Source: Lachnoclostridium sp. An181
GTDB taxonomy: Bacteria > Bacillota > Clostridia > Lachnospirales > Lachnospiraceae
Direction: 5' to 3'
Length of the DNA stretch: 64,000 bases
NCBI RefSeq assembly: GCF_002160325.1
Contig: NZ_NFKJ01000002.1
Coordinates: forward strand, 124,001 to 188,000
In this document: piece after piece, positions 1-8,940 of the stretch
Layout of the letters: every line of letters begins with the position of its first letter
How positions within the stretch are numbered: position 1 is the first letter of the stretch
Notes under the pieces: generated by a model
What the model saw: only the letters and a program-made list of their open reading frames with translations
Told to the model about the DNA's origin: nothing
Databases searched by the model: none
Translations under genes and position numbers: made by a program

Positions 1-170
1 TAGTATGCTCCGCGGATTTTATAAGCCCCGGTATGCTGCATATTTTCCGGTTTTAAATATACCTTTGCCCCTGTCTGTTCACTCAGATATTCACTGTAGA
101 TCAGTTTTGTCGGGAGCGTCACCTCTTTTACCAGCTCGCTTGCCTCTTCAAATTTTTCCAGTGTCAACAT
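1..170 (-). CDS. ilvA: Threonine ammonia-lyase (threonine dehydratase), N-terminal part
   Basis: Only the first 56 or so codons are in the window; the gene runs off the left edge. It is absent from simple long-ORF listings because it is cut. The translated start reads MLTLEKFEEASELVKEV and continues to TGAYKIRGA, matching the PLP-lysine motif (S/T-x-KxRGA) of fold-type II threonine dehydratases, where the Lys binds the cofactor. An RBS (GAGGG) lies about 7 nt before the ATG. It follows ftsY by 31 nt with no visible terminator, so it may be cotranscribed. The family deaminates threonine to 2-oxobutyrate. The biosynthetic (IlvA) and catabolic (TdcB) types cannot be told apart without the C-terminus. 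Confidence 0.85.
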   Translation of the reverse strand, partial: MLTLEKFEEASELVKEVTLPTKLIYSEYLSEQTGAKVYLKPENMQHTGAYKIRGAY

Positions 171-201
171 TTTGCATCCCTCTTTCTTTTCTCACTGTTT
201 T

Positions 202-1137
202 CTATTCCTCTTCCTTTTCCTCAGAAGTAAATAAAGCATTTACAAATTCATTGGAGTCGAATTTCTGCAAGTCATCGATCGTCTCCCCGACTCCGATATA
301 TTTTACAGGAATTCCAAGCTCTGCCTGAATCGCAACTGCAATACCTCCTTTTGCCGTGCCGTCCATCTTTGTGAGGATAATTCCTGTGATGTCCGCCACC
401 TCGCTGAACTCTTTTGCCTGAGCCAGCGCATTCTGTCCGGTCGTGGCATCCAGGACAACAAGCGTTTCCCTGTATGCTTCCGGATATTCTCTCTCCAGAA
501 TTCTGTTGATCTTTTTCAACTCTTCCATGAGATTCTTTTTATTGTGAAGGCGCCCTGCTGTATCACACAGCAGGATATCCGCATGCCTTGCCTTTGCAGC
601 CGCAACCGCATCGTACACAACAGATGCAGGATCTGAGCCTTCCTGGCCTCCGATCAACTCCGCATTCGCTCTGTTTGCCCATTCTTTGAGCTGTTCACCT
701 GCTGCTGCACGGAACGTATCTGCTGCTGCCAGCACCACTTTTTTGCCCTCTGCGCGCATTTTTCCTGCAAGTTTTCCGATCGTTGTCGTCTTGCCCACTC
801 CATTGACGCCAATGACGAGCACGACAGATGTACGGTTTTCAAATTCATATTCCGCCTCCCCCACATCCATCTGCTCTTTGATGCTGTCTATCAAAAGCTG
901 ACGGCAGTCCGCCGGCTCTTTGATGTGCTGCTCTTTAACCTTTTTCCTCAAATCTTCCAGAATATTCATGGTCGCCCGCACACCGAGATCTCCCATGATC
1001 AGCACTTCCTCGAGCTCTTCGTAAAAATCCTCGTCTATTTTGCTAAAACCACGAAAAATACTGTCCATTCCGGCCACAATATTATCTCTTGTTTTTGTAA
1101 GACCTGAAACCAGGCGCTTAAAAAATCCTCCCGCCAT
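202..1137 (-). CDS. ftsY: Signal recognition particle receptor FtsY
   Basis: A 311-aa SRP-family GTPase that docks SRP-ribosome complexes at the membrane for cotranslational insertion. The N domain spans about 1-95. The G domain shows G1 GVNGVGKTT at about 110-118, DTFRAAA at about 140-146, DTAGR at about 192-196 and TKMDG near the C-terminus. The long acidic A domain of enterobacterial FtsY is absent, as is usual in Firmicutes. Its RBS (GGAAGGAG) lies in the 22-nt gap after smc, consistent with an rnc-smc-ftsY operon, an arrangement well known in Firmicutes. Confidence 0.97.
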   Translation of the reverse strand: MAGGFFKRLVSGLTKTRDNIVAGMDSIFRGFSKIDEDFYEELEEVLIMGDLGVRATMNILEDLRKKVKEQHIKEPADCRQLLIDSIKEQMDVGEAEYEFENRTSVVLVIGVNGVGKTTTIGKLAGKMRAEGKKVVLAAADTFRAAAGEQLKEWANRANAELIGGQEGSDPASVVYDAVAAAKARHADILLCDTAGRLHNKKNLMEELKKINRILEREYPEAYRETLVVLDATTGQNALAQAKEFSEVADITGIILTKMDGTAKGGIAVAIQAELGIPVKYIGVGETIDDLQKFDSNEFVNALFTSEEKEEE

Positions 1138-1159
1138 TTCCTGACTCCTTCCTTTTCTT

Positions 1160-4100
1160 CTATTTTGTCAAATCATTTTCCAGCAGATCCACAGATACAA
1201 GTGTAGAGATTCCTTTTTCCTGCATTGTGATGCCGTAAAGCCTGTCCGCCGCAGTCATGGTCCCCCTTCTGTGTGTGATGACGATAAACTGGGTGTTTTT
1301 CGTAAGCTTGTGCAGATACTGCGCAAACCGGCTGACATTGCTGTCATCCAGAGCAGCTTCTATCTCATCGAGAAGACAAAACGGAGACGGCTTTAAATTT
1401 TGAATGGCAAACAAAAGAGAAATCGCTGCCAGCGCTTTTTCTCCACCGGAAAGCTGCATCATGTTCTGCAATTTCTTTCCCGGAGGCTGCGCGATGATAC
1501 GTATTCCTGCCTCCAAAATGTCCTCATCCTCCTGAAGCTCCAAAGTTCCCTTTCCTCCTCCGAAAAGCTGTTTGAAGACTTTGTCATACTCTGTCCGTAT
1601 TTTCTCAAATTGTTCGGTAAACTGCCTTCTCATCGCCTCGTCAAGCTCTGCGATGATCTGCATCAAGGTAGCCTCTGCCTCCACCAAATCTTTTTGCTGG
1701 GTACTCATGAACTCATATCTCTCTGACACCTCTTTGTAATCTTCGATCGCATTGACATTGACATTGCCAAGCCCTCTGATCTCCTGGCGCAGACTGGAAA
1801 TCTTCTTTTTCATCACAGCAAGTTCACCCAATGCATTGTCCTTGAGCTCTTTTGCATGGTTGAAGGTGATCTCATACTCTTCCCACATATAATCCATCTG
1901 TTTTTCGACCGCGTCTTCATTATTCTTCAACTGACTTTCCAAGCGATACACTTCCCTGTCCAGATCCGAAATCCTTTTGGAGAGTCGCTCCCTCTCTTCA
2001 AGCATTTCCTTATGTGCAAGGGCCATGTTTTCCCTTTCTTTCAGGGAATTTGCAATCTCACTTTCTATCTCTTGTACAATATCTTGGGAATCTTCAATGG
2101 TCTTTTTTACTTCCTCGATATTCTTTTGTTTCTCCGCGATCTCGCCCTTGGCATTATCCCTGTCCTTTGCAAGAGATTCTCTTTCCATGGCAAATCTTGT
2201 GAGCTCTTCCTCAACACGGCGGATATTTTCCTCTATAAAATCACATTTCTGTTCAAGTCCTGCGCAGAGAAGGTGCAGATTTTCTGTTTCTTTTGAAACC
2301 TGTGTTTCTTTTACTTTTTCCCTGTCCATATCCTGCTGAAGTGTGTCAATCTCTTCGGAAAGCTTTGTCTCCATCTGCTCGGAAATCTTTAGTTCCTCCT
2401 GGATGGAATCCTGGTTTTCCAGCAAATCTTTGTTTCTTGCATCCAGTTCTTTTCCTTCTTTTAATATCTCCTCCATAGCCTTGGAGACTTCCTGTTTTTT
2501 TGCCTTCACCTGGTCATAATTCATCTTGGCTGTATTCTGTTCCACATAGAGCTCCTGCAGTTTTTGCTGAGAGCCGTCCAGTGTTTTATAATACCCTGCT
2601 CTTTCTTCTTTTGCCTGCGCTAGTGCTGTTTCCGCTTCCTTTAGCTCTTTTCCCAGCTGCTCCACTGTTTTTTCAAATTCTTCAATCTCTCTTCGCCTTC
2701 CGAGAAGATTGCTGGCATTTTTGAATGCCCCTCCTGTCATAGCTCCGCCAGGATTGATCAGTTCCCCCTCCAGGGTAACTATGCGGAGACTCTGATGATA
2801 TTTTCTCGCCAGCGCAATGCCGTCATCAATACTCTGTACCACAAGCGTCCTTCCGAGGAGATTTGCAGCAAGTCCTTCATAGCGCTTTTCCGTTTTTACA
2901 AGCGCATTGGCAAGCCCGATGACTCCCTTTTCCTGCAATGCAGACAATGTCTTAAACTCTACCCCCTGCCGCATACTTGTAAGAGGCAGAAAAGTAGCAC
3001 GCCCATACTTGTTTCTTTTTAGAAAAGAGATCATTTCCTTTGCTGTGCCCTCATCTTCTGTGACTACATTCTGGATACTTCCTCCAAGTGCTGTCTCAAT
3101 AGCGACCTCGTACTCCTTTTCCACTTTGATAATATCCGCCACAACACCAAGAAGGCCTTTCACCTTGTTTTTCTGTTCCATCACACGGCGGATACTGTTT
3201 CCGTATCCGTCATAGCGCTCTGTGATATTTTTCAGCGACTCCAGTCTGGAGCTCTCCCTGTGGTAGGCATTTTGTCCGATCTGAACCTGTCTTGTCTTCT
3301 CAGAAATTTCTGCCTGCAGTTTCTCTATCTGCTCTTCCCAGGTCTTTTGTTCTTCCACAAGCTTTCCGATCTTTGCGGAGGTCCCCTTTAACTCTTCTTC
3401 ATGCTTTGCCAGAAACTGATTCTGTACCTCAATCTCCTGCTGCTGTTCTATGAGCCGCTTGTGGATCTCGGATTTTCGCACCCGGATCTGCTCCATAAGC
3501 GTATCAAAATGCTGGATCTTTGCCTTTGTGGACGCGCGCCCGCCAAGCATCTCCATCAATGCAGCCTTCTTATCCTCCAGTTCCCTCTCCATCTGCATCA
3601 ACTGCATCTGAATTTTTTCCTGGCGCTCCTGCATTTTGCTCTGGCAAAGTTTTTTGTCCGAAAGCTCCTTTCCCAGCGACTCCATCTCACTTAGAAATGT
3701 CTTCTTCTGTCCTTCCCTTCTCTTTTCTTCCTCCCCAATGGATGCAAGCCTTTGCAGATAATGCTCCTCATTGGAGTGGATGCTGCGGATCTGCTCCTGG
3801 AAAAGGGCAATCTGGTTTTCCATCTGTTGCCGCAAAAGGTTAGTCTCATTCTTCCTTGTGCGCAGTTTTTCTATATGGAGATCCGATTTTTCCTGCTCTT
3901 CCTCCAGCCTCTCATACTCTGCCTTTGCCTTCTCAAAAGCACTGTCCGTCTCCTTTTGCTCTTCCCTTGCATTGGAAAGCTTTTCTTCCAGAACTTTAAT
4001 TTCCGCCCGAAGTTTTTCTGTCTCCAATAGGAATACATTAATGTCGAGCACCTTTAACTCTTCTTTCTTTTTGATGTATTCCTTTGCCACCTCAGACTGT

Positions 4101-4720
4101 CGTTTAAGAGGTCCCACCTGTTTTTCCAACTCCGAAAGGATATCATTTACTCGGACAAGGTTTTGCCTTTCATCCTCCAGCTTTTTTACAGACATGGCTT
4201 TTCTGCGCTTAAATTTTACAATTCCGGCTGCCTCATCAAAAAGCTCTCTTCTGTCCTCCGGACGTCCGCTTAGGATTTTGTCTATCTGTCCCTGTCCAAT
4301 GATGGAATACCCCTCTTTTCCGATTCCCGTGTCGTAGAACAGCTCATTGACATCCTTCAGCCTGCAGGCAGTCCCGTTGATAAGGTATTCACTCTCACCG
4401 GAACGGTACAGCTTTCTTGTGACTGTCACCTCCTGGTAATCCACAGCCAGCTTATGGTCCGAGTTGTCCAGGGTAATGGCAACAGATGCATAGCTTAAAG
4501 GCTTTCTGTTCTCTGTCCCTGAGAAAATGACATCCTGCATATTTCCTCCGCGAAGCTGCTTAGCCCGCTGTTCCCCGAGCACCCACCTGACCGCATCCGC
4601 CACATTGCTCTTTCCGCTTCCGTTAGGCCCGACAATGCCAGTAATTCCATTGTGGAATTCAAACAGTATTTTATTTGCAAAGGATTTAAATCCCTGTACT
4701 TCAATACTTTTCAGATACAT
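1160..4720 (-). CDS. smc: Chromosome partition protein SMC
   Basis: Full-length 1186-aa structural-maintenance-of-chromosomes ATPase, which compacts and segregates the nucleoid with ScpA/ScpB (not in this window). The N-terminal head has Walker A GPNGSGKS at about 31-38. Two long glutamate/lysine-rich coiled coils flank a hinge at about 515-640 that contains the glycine-rich stretch INPGGAMTGGA. The C-terminal head has the ABC signature LSGGEKALAA and Walker B FCLLDEIEAALD. The length is normal for the family. It lies 13 nt downstream of rnc and 22 nt upstream of ftsY. No frameshift was seen. Confidence 0.98.
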   Translation of the reverse strand: MYLKSIEVQGFKSFANKILFEFHNGITGIVGPNGSGKSNVADAVRWVLGEQRAKQLRGGNMQDVIFSGTENRKPLSYASVAITLDNSDHKLAVDYQEVTVTRKLYRSGESEYLINGTACRLKDVNELFYDTGIGKEGYSIIGQGQIDKILSGRPEDRRELFDEAAGIVKFKRRKAMSVKKLEDERQNLVRVNDILSELEKQVGPLKRQSEVAKEYIKKKEELKVLDINVFLLETEKLRAEIKVLEEKLSNAREEQKETDSAFEKAKAEYERLEEEQEKSDLHIEKLRTRKNETNLLRQQMENQIALFQEQIRSIHSNEEHYLQRLASIGEEEKRREGQKKTFLSEMESLGKELSDKKLCQSKMQERQEKIQMQLMQMERELEDKKAALMEMLGGRASTKAKIQHFDTLMEQIRVRKSEIHKRLIEQQQEIEVQNQFLAKHEEELKGTSAKIGKLVEEQKTWEEQIEKLQAEISEKTRQVQIGQNAYHRESSRLESLKNITERYDGYGNSIRRVMEQKNKVKGLLGVVADIIKVEKEYEVAIETALGGSIQNVVTEDEGTAKEMISFLKRNKYGRATFLPLTSMRQGVEFKTLSALQEKGVIGLANALVKTEKRYEGLAANLLGRTLVVQSIDDGIALARKYHQSLRIVTLEGELINPGGAMTGGAFKNASNLLGRRREIEEFEKTVEQLGKELKEAETALAQAKEERAGYYKTLDGSQQKLQELYVEQNTAKMNYDQVKAKKQEVSKAMEEILKEGKELDARNKDLLENQDSIQEELKISEQMETKLSEEIDTLQQDMDREKVKETQVSKETENLHLLCAGLEQKCDFIEENIRRVEEELTRFAMERESLAKDRDNAKGEIAEKQKNIEEVKKTIEDSQDIVQEIESEIANSLKERENMALAHKEMLEERERLSKRISDLDREVYRLESQLKNNEDAVEKQMDYMWEEYEITFNHAKELKDNALGELAVMKKKISSLRQEIRGLGNVNVNAIEDYKEVSERYEFMSTQQKDLVEAEATLMQIIAELDEAMRRQFTEQFEKIRTEYDKVFKQLFGGGKGTLELQEDEDILEAGIRIIAQPPGKKLQNMMQLSGGEKALAAISLLFAIQNLKPSPFCLLDEIEAALDDSNVSRFAQYLHKLTKNTQFIVITHRRGTMTAADRLYGITMQEKGISTLVSVDLLENDLTK

Positions 4721-4733
4721 AATTCACCTGTTT

Positions 4734-5423
4734 TTACTTTCTGTCCCGTATATTTAATATGGCATGATAGGCAGCCTGCTGCTCTGCCGCTTTCTTTGTC
4801 CGTCCGCTCCCTTTCCCATACACATCTTCTCCAATGAGCACAGCGCTGTAGAAGGTTTTGTTGTGATCCGGGCCTTCTTCTTTGAGCAGCTTGTAGAAAA
4901 TCTCCTCTTCCATCTCTGCCTGAACGATCTCCTGCAGGATAGTCTTGCTATCAAAAAAGAGTTTTTTGTTCTCCAGGTCGTTGAGAATAAACTTATGGAT
5001 GAACTCTTTTGCACTAGCAAAACCACCGTCCAGATAAATGGCACCAATCAAAGCCTCCAGAGCATCTGAGGTCACGGAATCTCTTTTCCGCCCGCCAGTG
5101 GTCTCCTCTCCTTTGCCCAGGAACAAATATTCCCCAAGCCGGATCTCCTTTGCGCAAAATGCCAGAGCCTGCTCACAGACCATACTGGCCCTCGTCTTTG
5201 TCAGTTCACCCTCCGGCATATCCGGATTTTCATGAAAAAGAAACTCACTGGATACAAGCTCCAGAACAGCGTCCCCTAAAAATTCCATTCTCTCGTTGCA
5301 CTCCTGTTTTTTCAAGTGCTTTTCATTTGTGTAGGAGCTGTGAGTCAGCGCATGCTCCAGAAGGTGAAAATCCGAAAAATGATATCCAATTGTTTTTTCC
5401 AGTTCCTTTATATTTTTATACAT
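4734..5423 (-). CDS. rnc: Ribonuclease III
   Basis: A 229-aa dsRNA endonuclease for rRNA processing and mRNA turnover. The signature ERMEFLGDAVLELV, carrying the catalytic acidic residues, sits in the N-terminal third, and a dsRNA-binding domain fills the last 70 or so residues (KTFYSAVLIG...GRTKKAAEQQAA). The frame is open further upstream, to 5480, but that extension would cross the acpP terminator hairpin. The ATG at 5423 has a good RBS (GAAAGG, 6 nt spacing) and gives the family's usual N-terminus (MYKNIKELEKTIGYHF). The start lies only about 25 nt after that hairpin, leaving little room for a separate promoter. Confidence 0.96.
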   Translation of the reverse strand: MYKNIKELEKTIGYHFSDFHLLEHALTHSSYTNEKHLKKQECNERMEFLGDAVLELVSSEFLFHENPDMPEGELTKTRASMVCEQALAFCAKEIRLGEYLFLGKGEETTGGRKRDSVTSDALEALIGAIYLDGGFASAKEFIHKFILNDLENKKLFFDSKTILQEIVQAEMEEEIFYKLLKEEGPDHNKTFYSAVLIGEDVYGKGSGRTKKAAEQQAAYHAILNIRDRK

Positions 5424-5448
5424 GTTCAGCCTTTCTGTTATAAAACGA

Positions 5449-5468
5449 AAAAGCCCGTCCGGGCTTTT
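5449..5468 (-). terminator. Rho-independent terminator between acpP and rnc
   Basis: A perfect 8-bp stem AAAAGCCC/GGGCTTTT with a 4-nt loop lies directly after acpP. On the minus strand it is followed by a T-rich tract (TTTTTCGTTTT). It lies about 25 nt ahead of the rnc start, so rnc-smc-ftsY expression from upstream would depend on readthrough or on a promoter overlapping the 3' end of acpP. Confidence 0.85.
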
Positions 5469-5484
5469 CCGATAGTTCACTTCA

Positions 5485-5715
5485 TCAGTTTACTGCGTTT
5501 TTAATCTGTTCCACTGCGTCCCCCACAGTTACGATTTTTTCTGCCTCTTCGTTGTCAATATCTACGCCGAATTCTTCTTCAATCCCCATAATGATCTGGA
5601 AAATATCCAGCGAATCGGCTCCCAAATCGTCGACAAACTTTGTCTCCATTGTAATTTCTTCTTTGTTTACATTTAATACATCAACAATAATATCCTGCAA
5701 TTTTTCAAATTCCAT
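5485..5715 (-). CDS. acpP: Acyl carrier protein
   Basis: A 76-aa acidic four-helix carrier protein of type II fatty-acid synthesis. The phosphopantetheine attachment motif is DLGADSLD, with Ser35 as the modified residue. It sits 24 nt downstream of plsX, whose product uses acyl-ACP, which fits a shared phospholipid and fatty-acid role. A strong hairpin terminator follows immediately. Confidence 0.98.
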   Translation of the reverse strand: MEFEKLQDIIVDVLNVNKEEITMETKFVDDLGADSLDIFQIIMGIEEEFGVDIDNEEAEKIVTVGDAVEQIKNAVN

Positions 5716-5739
5716 TGTTTACTTCCTTCCTACATTTCA

Positions 5740-6753
5740 TTATAATTCTTCTTTTTGTATGCATCCGCGAATCTTCTCATTAATTCCCTGCTGTTTGAAT
5801 GCAATACATTGAATGATGGAATTGGATACTTCCTTTGCCTTGGAACTTCCGTGGGTTTTAACGACAAGTCCGTTCAGTCCAAGCAAAGGCGCGCCCCCAT
5901 GTTCGCTTAAGTCAAATCCTTTCAGCGTCTCTTTTAAGGCAGGTTTTATAAGCAATGCTCCGATTTTTGTTTTGAGTGAAGTCATCATGCTCTGTTTCAT
6001 TTTTTTGATCAGCACAGAGCCCACTCCTTCGTACAATTTTAAAATGACATTTCCCACAAACGCCTCACAGACAATCACGTCTGCCATTCCTTTTGGGATT
6101 TCCCTGGCCTCGATGCTGCCGATAAAATTAATGTCTTTGCAAGCTTTGAGCATCGGAAATGTCTCTTTTACGAGTGCGTTTCCTTTTTCTTCCTCTGCTC
6201 CGATATTGACGATCGCAACTTTCGGATTGTGGATTCCTACGATGTTCTCCATATAGATCGCACCCATCTTCGCAAATTGCACAAGGTGAGATGGCCTCGC
6301 ATCCACATTGGCCCCACAGTCGATCAGCAGTGACGCTCCTTTTTCCGTTGGAATGAGCGGTGCAAGCGGCGGTCTCTCAACGCCCTTGATACGTCCTACC
6401 AAAACTTGTCCTCCTACAAGAACAGCACCGGTACTTCCAGCAGAGACAAATGCATCCGCATCTCCTCTTTTTACCATATTCATGGCAACAACGATCGATG
6501 AGTCCTTTTTTTTCCGAATTGCATTCACAGGCGGCTCGGCTGTTTCGATAACCTCCTCGGCATTGACAACTTCAATCTGCTCTTTCTCATACGTACAGGC
6601 TTTCAGCTCATTTTCGATCAAAGCCTGTCGGCCAACCAGCAAAACTTTCAAATCCTTCCTTTTGTTGACCGCATCTACCGCTCCTTTAATGATTTCACCC
6701 GGAGCATTGTCGCCTCCCATCGCATCCACTGCGACTCTTGTGATATCTGACAT
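5740..6753 (-). CDS. plsX: Phosphate acyltransferase PlsX
   Basis: A 337-aa enzyme converting acyl-ACP plus phosphate to acyl-phosphate, which feeds the PlsY step of phosphatidic acid synthesis. Recognised by RVAVDAMGGDNAPGEII at the N-terminus, the GSTGAVL and GADANVDARPSHL-like regions (seen here as IDCGANVDARPSHL) and the C-terminal EHGGAPLLGL. The frame extends upstream to 6810, but the ATG at 6753 has a textbook AGGAGG RBS with 7-nt spacing, and the upstream part overlaps the promoter. acpP follows in the same operon. Confidence 0.97.
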   Translation of the reverse strand: MSDITRVAVDAMGGDNAPGEIIKGAVDAVNKRKDLKVLLVGRQALIENELKACTYEKEQIEVVNAEEVIETAEPPVNAIRKKKDSSIVVAMNMVKRGDADAFVSAGSTGAVLVGGQVLVGRIKGVERPPLAPLIPTEKGASLLIDCGANVDARPSHLVQFAKMGAIYMENIVGIHNPKVAIVNIGAEEEKGNALVKETFPMLKACKDINFIGSIEAREIPKGMADVIVCEAFVGNVILKLYEGVGSVLIKKMKQSMMTSLKTKIGALLIKPALKETLKGFDLSEHGGAPLLGLNGLVVKTHGSSKAKEVSNSIIQCIAFKQQGINEKIRGCIQKEEL

Positions 6754-6781
6754 TATCTCTCCTCCTAGCATTGCTGGTATA

Positions 6782-6810
6782 ATTTTACTAGACATCCCCA
6801 TAAAAATCAA
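6782..6810 (-). promoter_or_regulatory. Sigma-A type promoter for plsX-acpP
   Basis: On the minus strand, TTGATT (6805-6810), a 17-nt spacer and TAAAAT (6782-6787), followed by the AGGAGG RBS of plsX. It lies downstream of the rpmF terminator, so plsX is a separate transcription unit. No clear FapR operator (TTAGTACCTAGTCTTAATTA-like) was seen around it. Confidence 0.7.
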
Positions 6811-6837
6811 TAGTATATTCTTTTCTAATATCAGAAC

Positions 6838-6865
6838 AAAGCGGGCGAGCCCACTTCTACTCCCC
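6838..6865. repeat. 28-bp palindrome-containing repeat, copy 1
   Basis: This 28-bp segment is nearly identical (26 of 28 positions) to 52389-52416. It contains the hairpin-forming core GGGC-N2-GCCC, extended by pairing of flanking bases. It lies between the rpmF terminator and the plsX promoter. Confidence 0.7.
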
Positions 6866-6878
6866 CTCCCCTATAGAA

Positions 6879-6906
6879 TAAAAAACCCCTGCCATTTGGC
6901 AGGGGT
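6879..6906 (-). terminator. Rho-independent terminator of the DUF177-rpmF operon
   Basis: A 9-bp perfect stem (ACCCCTGCC/GGCAGGGGT) with a 4-nt loop. On the minus strand it is followed by a run of T (6879-6885 in plus-strand A). It starts 13 nt after the rpmF stop. Confidence 0.93.
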
Positions 6907-6919
6907 CCTTCTGTTTTCA

Positions 6920-7099
6920 TTAGTCAACAGAAATGATTTCACGTTTGTTGTAAGAGCCACAAGCTTTGCAGACTCTGTGAGGCATTGTTAATTCGCCGCA
7001 TTTGCTGCATTTTACCAAATTCGGAGCGCTCATTTTCCAGTTAGCTCTTCTTTTATCTCTTCTTGCTTTAGAAGATTTATTCTTTGGGCAGATTGACAT
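6920..7099 (-). CDS. rpmF: 50S ribosomal protein L32
   Basis: A 59-aa protein beginning MSICPKNKSSKARRDKRRAN, typical of bL32: a basic N-terminus followed by a zinc-ribbon C-terminal half with CSKCGE and CKACGSY (two CxxC pairs, so the zinc-binding form). The RBS AGGAGGT stands before the ATG. The DUF177 gene ends 3 nt upstream, the standard yceD-rpmF pairing. Confidence 0.97.
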   Translation of the reverse strand: MSICPKNKSSKARRDKRRANWKMSAPNLVKCSKCGELTMPHRVCKACGSYNKREIISVD

Positions 7100-7102
7100 A
7101 GG

Positions 7103-7630
7103 TTACACCTCCTTAAAATTCTTAAACAAATCGCGGATAACTGACATTCTAGGGTCAAGACTTGTGTCTTCACAGTCACAATCTCCCTCATTTAGGTTTT
7201 GACCACATACGTTGCAAATCCCTTTACAGTCTTCGCTACATAGAATTTTCATCGGCCATCCTATCAAAATCTCATTATAGAGTAATTTGTCTACGTCAAG
7301 ATTGTATCCGTCAATAAAATTCGATTCATCCAATTCTTGGTCTGGTTTTTCCGTATCAGTATCCAAATCCACATGCTTTTCAATCTGAAGATGGAAATCT
7401 ACATCCACCTCTTTCAGACATCTGTCGCACGGAATCTGCACCCGCACATCAGCCGTACCGGTGATCCTCAGTTCTTTTCTTTTGATGCGCTCGATATTCA
7501 AAGATACAGGAGATGTCTCCTTGACTGGAAAATATCCCTGCGAAAGATGAATCTCCTTCATCTCCATCTTTGCATCCCGGCTGATCGTCTTCTGATTTCC
7601 GGATAAAACTTCTGATAGGTCAATTAACAT
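7103..7630 (-). CDS. DUF177/YceD family protein, rpmF-linked
   Basis: A 175-aa protein of the DUF177 (YceD) family, nearly always encoded next to rpmF and linked in the literature to 23S rRNA accumulation and ribosome assembly. Supporting motifs are CDRCLKEVD in the middle and the C-terminal cysteine cluster CSEDCKGICNVCGQNLNEGDC, probably a metal site. It is expressed from a consensus promoter 29 nt upstream and is translationally close-packed with rpmF. The molecular function is not firmly established. Confidence 0.9.
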   Translation of the reverse strand: MLIDLSEVLSGNQKTISRDAKMEMKEIHLSQGYFPVKETSPVSLNIERIKRKELRITGTADVRVQIPCDRCLKEVDVDFHLQIEKHVDLDTDTEKPDQELDESNFIDGYNLDVDKLLYNEILIGWPMKILCSEDCKGICNVCGQNLNEGDCDCEDTSLDPRMSVIRDLFKNFKEV

Positions 7631-7658
7631 TTTTCTTGCTCCTATTCACACCTTGACT

Positions 7659-7686
7659 ATTATACCATGTAAAAATATTTTGTCAA
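7659..7686 (-). promoter_or_regulatory. Strong sigma-A promoter for DUF177-rpmF
   Basis: Perfect TTGACA (7681-7686), a 16-nt spacer and perfect TATAAT (7659-7664) preceded by TGG, which gives an extended -10. It fits the high expression of a ribosomal protein operon. Confidence 0.88.
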
Positions 7687-7723
7687 CTATTTTTACAGGC
7701 ATCCTTTTGAATATTTTGTAACT

Positions 7724-8914
7724 CTATGATACAAGCGCCTGTGTCTCTCTTGCAATGGCGAGCTCTTCATTTGTCGGAATCACATACACCTTCACTTTTG
7801 AATCTGCTGTGGAAATTTCCCTCTCCTGCCCCATAGCCTCGCTATTTGCCTGGTCATCGATCTTTACACCCAGATATCCAAGATAATCACAAATCTCTTT
7901 TCTCAGCAACACATTGTTTTCACCGACTCCGGCTGTAAATGTGATCGCATCCACACCGTTCATGGACGCTGTGTATCCGCCGATATATTTTACCACACGG
8001 TATTTGAAAGCATCAAGTGCCATCTTGGCGCGCTCATTTCCTTCACCGGCAGCTTTGATCACATCTCGAAAATCAGAGGAGACACCGCTTAATCCAAGGA
8101 TTCCTGATTTTTTATTTAAAATATCCAACATTTCATCCACGCTAATATTCTCGTGGTTGCAGATAAACTGCAGAACAGCCGGATCCACATCACCGCTTCT
8201 TGTCCCCATGATCAGACCTTCCAAAGGTGTCAGTCCCATACTTGTATCCACACATTTTCCGCCAATGGACGCGGATATACTGGCCCCGTTTCCAAGATGG
8301 CACACGATCACTTTTGCATCGTCTTTTCCGAGGCGTTTGATCGTCTCACGTGAAACAAACATATGGCTTGTCCCGTGGAATCCATATCTTCTGATTCCGT
8401 ATTTTTCATAATATTCATATGGTATTGCATACATTGCTGCCTTGTCCGGCATTTTCATACCAAAAGCAGTGTCAAACACTGCGATATTCGGTTTTCCAGG
8501 CATGGCTGCCTCACACGCTTCGATTCCGATCAAGTTTGCCGGATTGTGCAAAGGCCCGAGCGGGAAACAGTCGCGGATGACCTTCTTTACATCTTCCGTG
8601 ACAATTGTCGCATCGCTGTAGACAGTTCCTGCATGGAGTACACGGTGTCCGATAGCAGAGATGTCGTCTCTGCTATCGATCACTCCGTGATCTTTATCCT
8701 GAAGTGCTTCCAAAACCATCTCAACAGCCACTCTGTGGTCTTTCATTGGTTTTTCCACTTCAAATTTTTCCTTTCCTGTAGGTTTATGCGTCAATCTTGA
8801 GCCATCGATTCCGATTCTTTCACAAAGCCCCTTTGCAAGCACTCCCTCATGCTCCATGTCTATCAACTGATATTTCAGTGAAGAACTCCCACAATTGATT
8901 ACTAAAATTTTCAC
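7724..8914 (-). CDS. ackA: Acetate kinase
   Basis: A 396-aa ASKHA-fold kinase interconverting acetyl-phosphate plus ADP with acetate plus ATP. Motifs are the N-terminal ILVINCGSSSLKY, RYGFHGTSH, VCHLGNGASISA and the C-terminal FTAGVGENN. The start is GTG, with GGAAGGAG about 8 nt upstream. It lies 26 nt downstream of pta, so the two form the acetate-producing substrate-level phosphorylation operon of a fermenter. Confidence 0.98.
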   Translation of the reverse strand: MKILVINCGSSSLKYQLIDMEHEGVLAKGLCERIGIDGSRLTHKPTGKEKFEVEKPMKDHRVAVEMVLEALQDKDHGVIDSRDDISAIGHRVLHAGTVYSDATIVTEDVKKVIRDCFPLGPLHNPANLIGIEACEAAMPGKPNIAVFDTAFGMKMPDKAAMYAIPYEYYEKYGIRRYGFHGTSHMFVSRETIKRLGKDDAKVIVCHLGNGASISASIGGKCVDTSMGLTPLEGLIMGTRSGDVDPAVLQFICNHENISVDEMLDILNKKSGILGLSGVSSDFRDVIKAAGEGNERAKMALDAFKYRVVKYIGGYTASMNGVDAITFTAGVGENNVLLRKEICDYLGYLGVKIDDQANSEAMGQEREISTADSKVKVYVIPTNEELAIARETQALVS

Positions 8915-8940
8915 GATTTTTTCTCCTTCCTGTTGTCTCC

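Noticed and set aside
6780-6837. FapR operator at the plsX promoter
   Set aside because: No sequence close to the FapR palindrome consensus was found; only a standard -10/-35 is visible.
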